Under the pieces are notes generated by a model. That model was not told where the DNA came from. It saw only the letters and a list, made by a program, of their open reading frames with translations, and searched no databases. The translations under genes were made by a program, and so were the position numbers. A stretch of DNA of 23,751 nucleotides. Origin: an uncultured Campylobacter sp. (GTDB taxonomy: Bacteria > Campylobacterota > Campylobacteria > Campylobacterales > Campylobacteraceae). Where the stretch lies: the NCBI RefSeq assembly GCF_938045205.1, contig NZ_CALIMY010000121.1:1-23751 (forward strand), in the 5' to 3' direction. How positions within the stretch are numbered: position 1 is the stretch's first letter; every line of letters starts with the position of its first letter. Shown one piece after another: positions 22,552 to 23,751 of this stretch.

Positions 22552-23076
22552 ATGCCAACAGTAACATTTCAAGGAAAGCCCGTAGAGTTAAGCGGGCAAG
22601 AGATAAATCTAGGCGATCGCGCGCCGCAAGTGCGCTTAGTAGCTCAAGATCTAAGCGAAATTGAGATCGCTAGCGGCAAGCACGTGCAAATCATAGTCGC
22701 TGTGCCATCGCTAGATACGCCCGTCTGCGCGACGGAGGCACGTAAGTTCAACGAGCGCGCCGCATCGCTTCCTAACACTGAAGTAATCGTCGTTTCGATG
22801 GATTTGCCGTTTGCGATGGGGAGGTTTTGTACGACTGAGGGAATCAAAAATCTACGCGTTGCAAGCGATTTCCGCGATAAGGAATTTTGCCGCCGCTACG
22901 GCACCCTAATCGCCAGCGGTGCATTAGCAGGTCTTAGCGCCAGAGTGATCTTCGTCATAGATACCGCAGGCGTTGTGGTTTATAAAGAGCTCGTAAGCGA
23001 CATAGCCTCTGAGCCCGACTACGACGCAGCCCTAGATTTTGCAGAGCTCGTCGCTCGCAACAGCTGCTCTAACTGA
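22552..23076 (+). CDS. tpx: Thiol peroxidase
   Basis: A 174-residue atypical 2-Cys peroxiredoxin of the Tpx class that reduces peroxides with electrons from thioredoxin. V-P-S-L-D-T-P-V-C (51-59) puts the peroxidatic cysteine at C59 with T56 beside it, and R-F-C (91-93) gives the resolving cysteine C93 on the helix typical of Tpx. The N-terminal V-T-F-Q-G-K-P-V-E-L, the S-M-D-L-P-F-A segment and A-S-D-F-R (104-108) also fit. Two extra cysteines, C113 and one close to the C-terminus, are not part of the classical mechanism. Length is close to the usual 165-175. AAAGGA lies 6 bases before the ATG. It is transcribed alone, away from the TM2-domain gene. Confidence 0.95.
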   Translation: MPTVTFQGKPVELSGQEINLGDRAPQVRLVAQDLSEIEIASGKHVQIIVAVPSLDTPVCATEARKFNERAASLPNTEVIVVSMDLPFAMGRFCTTEGIKNLRVASDFRDKEFCRRYGTLIASGALAGLSARVIFVIDTAGVVVYKELVSDIASEPDYDAALDFAELVARNSCSN

Positions 23077-23130
23077 GCAAGATAATAGATCCAAGGTTTG
23101 GATAATTTTAGCCTCGCTTTAGTTCACTAC

Positions 23131-23181
23131 TTTAAGCAAATTTGCCCTACTGCAAGTAAAAAACGAAGTAGGGCGCTTAAA
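23131..23181 (+). terminator. Candidate bulged hairpin terminator after tpx
   Basis: GCCCTACT (23144-23151) pairs with AGTAGGGC (23167-23174), and TTTAAGC (23131-23137) with GCTTAAA (23175-23181), leaving a 6-base bulge and a 15-base loop. It lies 55 bases after tpx. There is no T-run, so it may be a structured 3' end rather than a classical terminator. Confidence 0.4.
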
Positions 23182-23351
23182 ATCCACTTCAATTTTACAT
23201 TTTGATTTTACGCTTTAATTTTCGCTCCAGCGTACGCAAAGCTGTTAACGCACAGTAATAGTAAGCGAATGAGAACAAAATTTATAGGATTACTCGCCGC
23301 TAGATTTTAAATTTAGCAGCAGCGAGAGTTAAAATTTTAAAATTTGCTCGC

Positions 23352-23751
23352 TTAGCCACTCCGCGCGATAAATTCGCTAAAAGTTATCTCACTGGCGTGA
23401 AATTTAACTCCGAGCGAGGCGAGTTTATCTTGCAACGGCAGCGCCAGCTCCTCTATGCCGTTAAATACGCAAAGCGGCAAATTTTGCGTCCTATTTTTAG
23501 TCGCCGCAAAGCTCTCGTCGTCAAAAAATTTCTTTAAAAACACGAGCGTTTTTACCTTATCCTCACCCAAGTCCAGGGTAAAAACGCTGAAATATTTATA
23601 TTCGGGCTCCTCGCGCGCTTCATCTTTCCGCGCGTAATTGTCCGCCAGCTCGCAGTAAAATTCGTTGTTTAAATCCGTAAACGGCGCGATCGCTTCAAGC
23701 GAGCACGGTTTTTTAAGCACAGCAAGGGCGGCCAAAATTTCTTCAAATTTA
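23352..23751 (-). CDS. Partial CDS of unknown function, cut by the window edge
   Basis: The frame stays open to the last base of the window (reading K-F-E-E-I-L-A-A-L before the TTG at 23735), so the start lies outside. The visible 133 residues are soluble and mixed alpha/beta, with V-F-T-L-D-L-G-E-D-K-V-K-T-L-V-F-L-K-K-F-F-D in the middle and a C-terminus ending F-S-E-F-I-A-R-S-G. There is no signal or membrane segment in this part. I do not recognise a family. It converges with tpx across 275 bases. Confidence 0.6.
   Translation of the reverse strand, partial: KFEEILAALAVLKKPCSLEAIAPFTDLNNEFYCELADNYARKDEAREEPEYKYFSVFTLDLGEDKVKTLVFLKKFFDDESFAATKNRTQNLPLCVFNGIEELALPLQDKLASLGVKFHASEITFSEFIARSG

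Noticed and set aside
23352..23735. Complete gene starting at the TTG at 23735
   Set aside because: The frame is still open upstream to the window edge with protein-like residues and there is no ribosome binding site before the TTG, so the gene is treated as partial.

Overview
The window looks like an ordinary chromosomal stretch of a relatively GC-rich Campylobacter, of the C. gracilis / C. showae / C. rectus type. The evidence is the abundance of AAATTT and AAAATTTTA words, TATAAT promoters without clear -35 boxes, AAGGA ribosome binding sites, a DUF493 protein resembling Helicobacter HP0495, and a molybdoenzyme plus monoheme cytochrome pair resembling C. jejuni Cj0264c/Cj0265c. The species is inferred. 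No rRNA, tRNA, IS element, phage or CRISPR array was seen.

Layout. 1-3763 (minus): a DUF3137 membrane protein, then a tightly coupled pair of a DUF3737 beta-helix protein and a MalY/PatB-type C-S lyase. 4185-4664 (minus): a small exported protein with a His-rich tail. 4781-5590 (plus): a YegP-like DUF1508 protein directly followed by a small protein with an EF-hand loop. 5591-6180: non-coding, but with a compact promoter-to-terminator unit that looks like a small RNA. 6206-8185 (plus): moaC, a DUF493 protein and a long helical protein of unknown function. 8186-9302: a 1.1 kb gene-free, repeat-rich gap. 9303-11750 (plus): an M48 lipoprotein metalloprotease and a CNNM/CorC-type transporter-like protein. 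11929-13356: class II fumarase fumC, followed by two groups of 19-bp repeats. 13754-14596: an AT-rich membrane protein gene of unknown function. 14984-18725 (minus): a three-gene S-/N-oxide reductase operon (DsbB-like membrane protein, TorC-like monoheme cytochrome c, TorA/BisC-like molybdoenzyme). 18.8-19.75 kb: another gene-poor gap. 19750-22462 (minus): a HutX/ChuX haem carrier, a DUF805 protein and a TM2-domain protein with a decapeptide-repeat N-terminus. 22552-23076 (plus): thiol peroxidase tpx. 23352-23751 (minus): a partial unknown gene.

Functionally the window fits a microaerobic or anaerobic respirer. MoaC supplies pterin for the molybdenum cofactor used by the TorA-like enzyme; fumarase serves the reductive or oxidative C4 branch; Tpx and the haem carrier deal with peroxide and haem. 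The most interesting items are the candidate small RNA carrying a copy of the anti-Shine-Dalgarno sequence just before moaC, the DsbB-like protein in the oxide reductase operon that has lost its first CXXC but kept the quinone-side arginine and the second cysteine pair, twin 12-bp palindromes in that operon's leader, and the repeat-built sequon-containing N-terminus of the TM2 protein.
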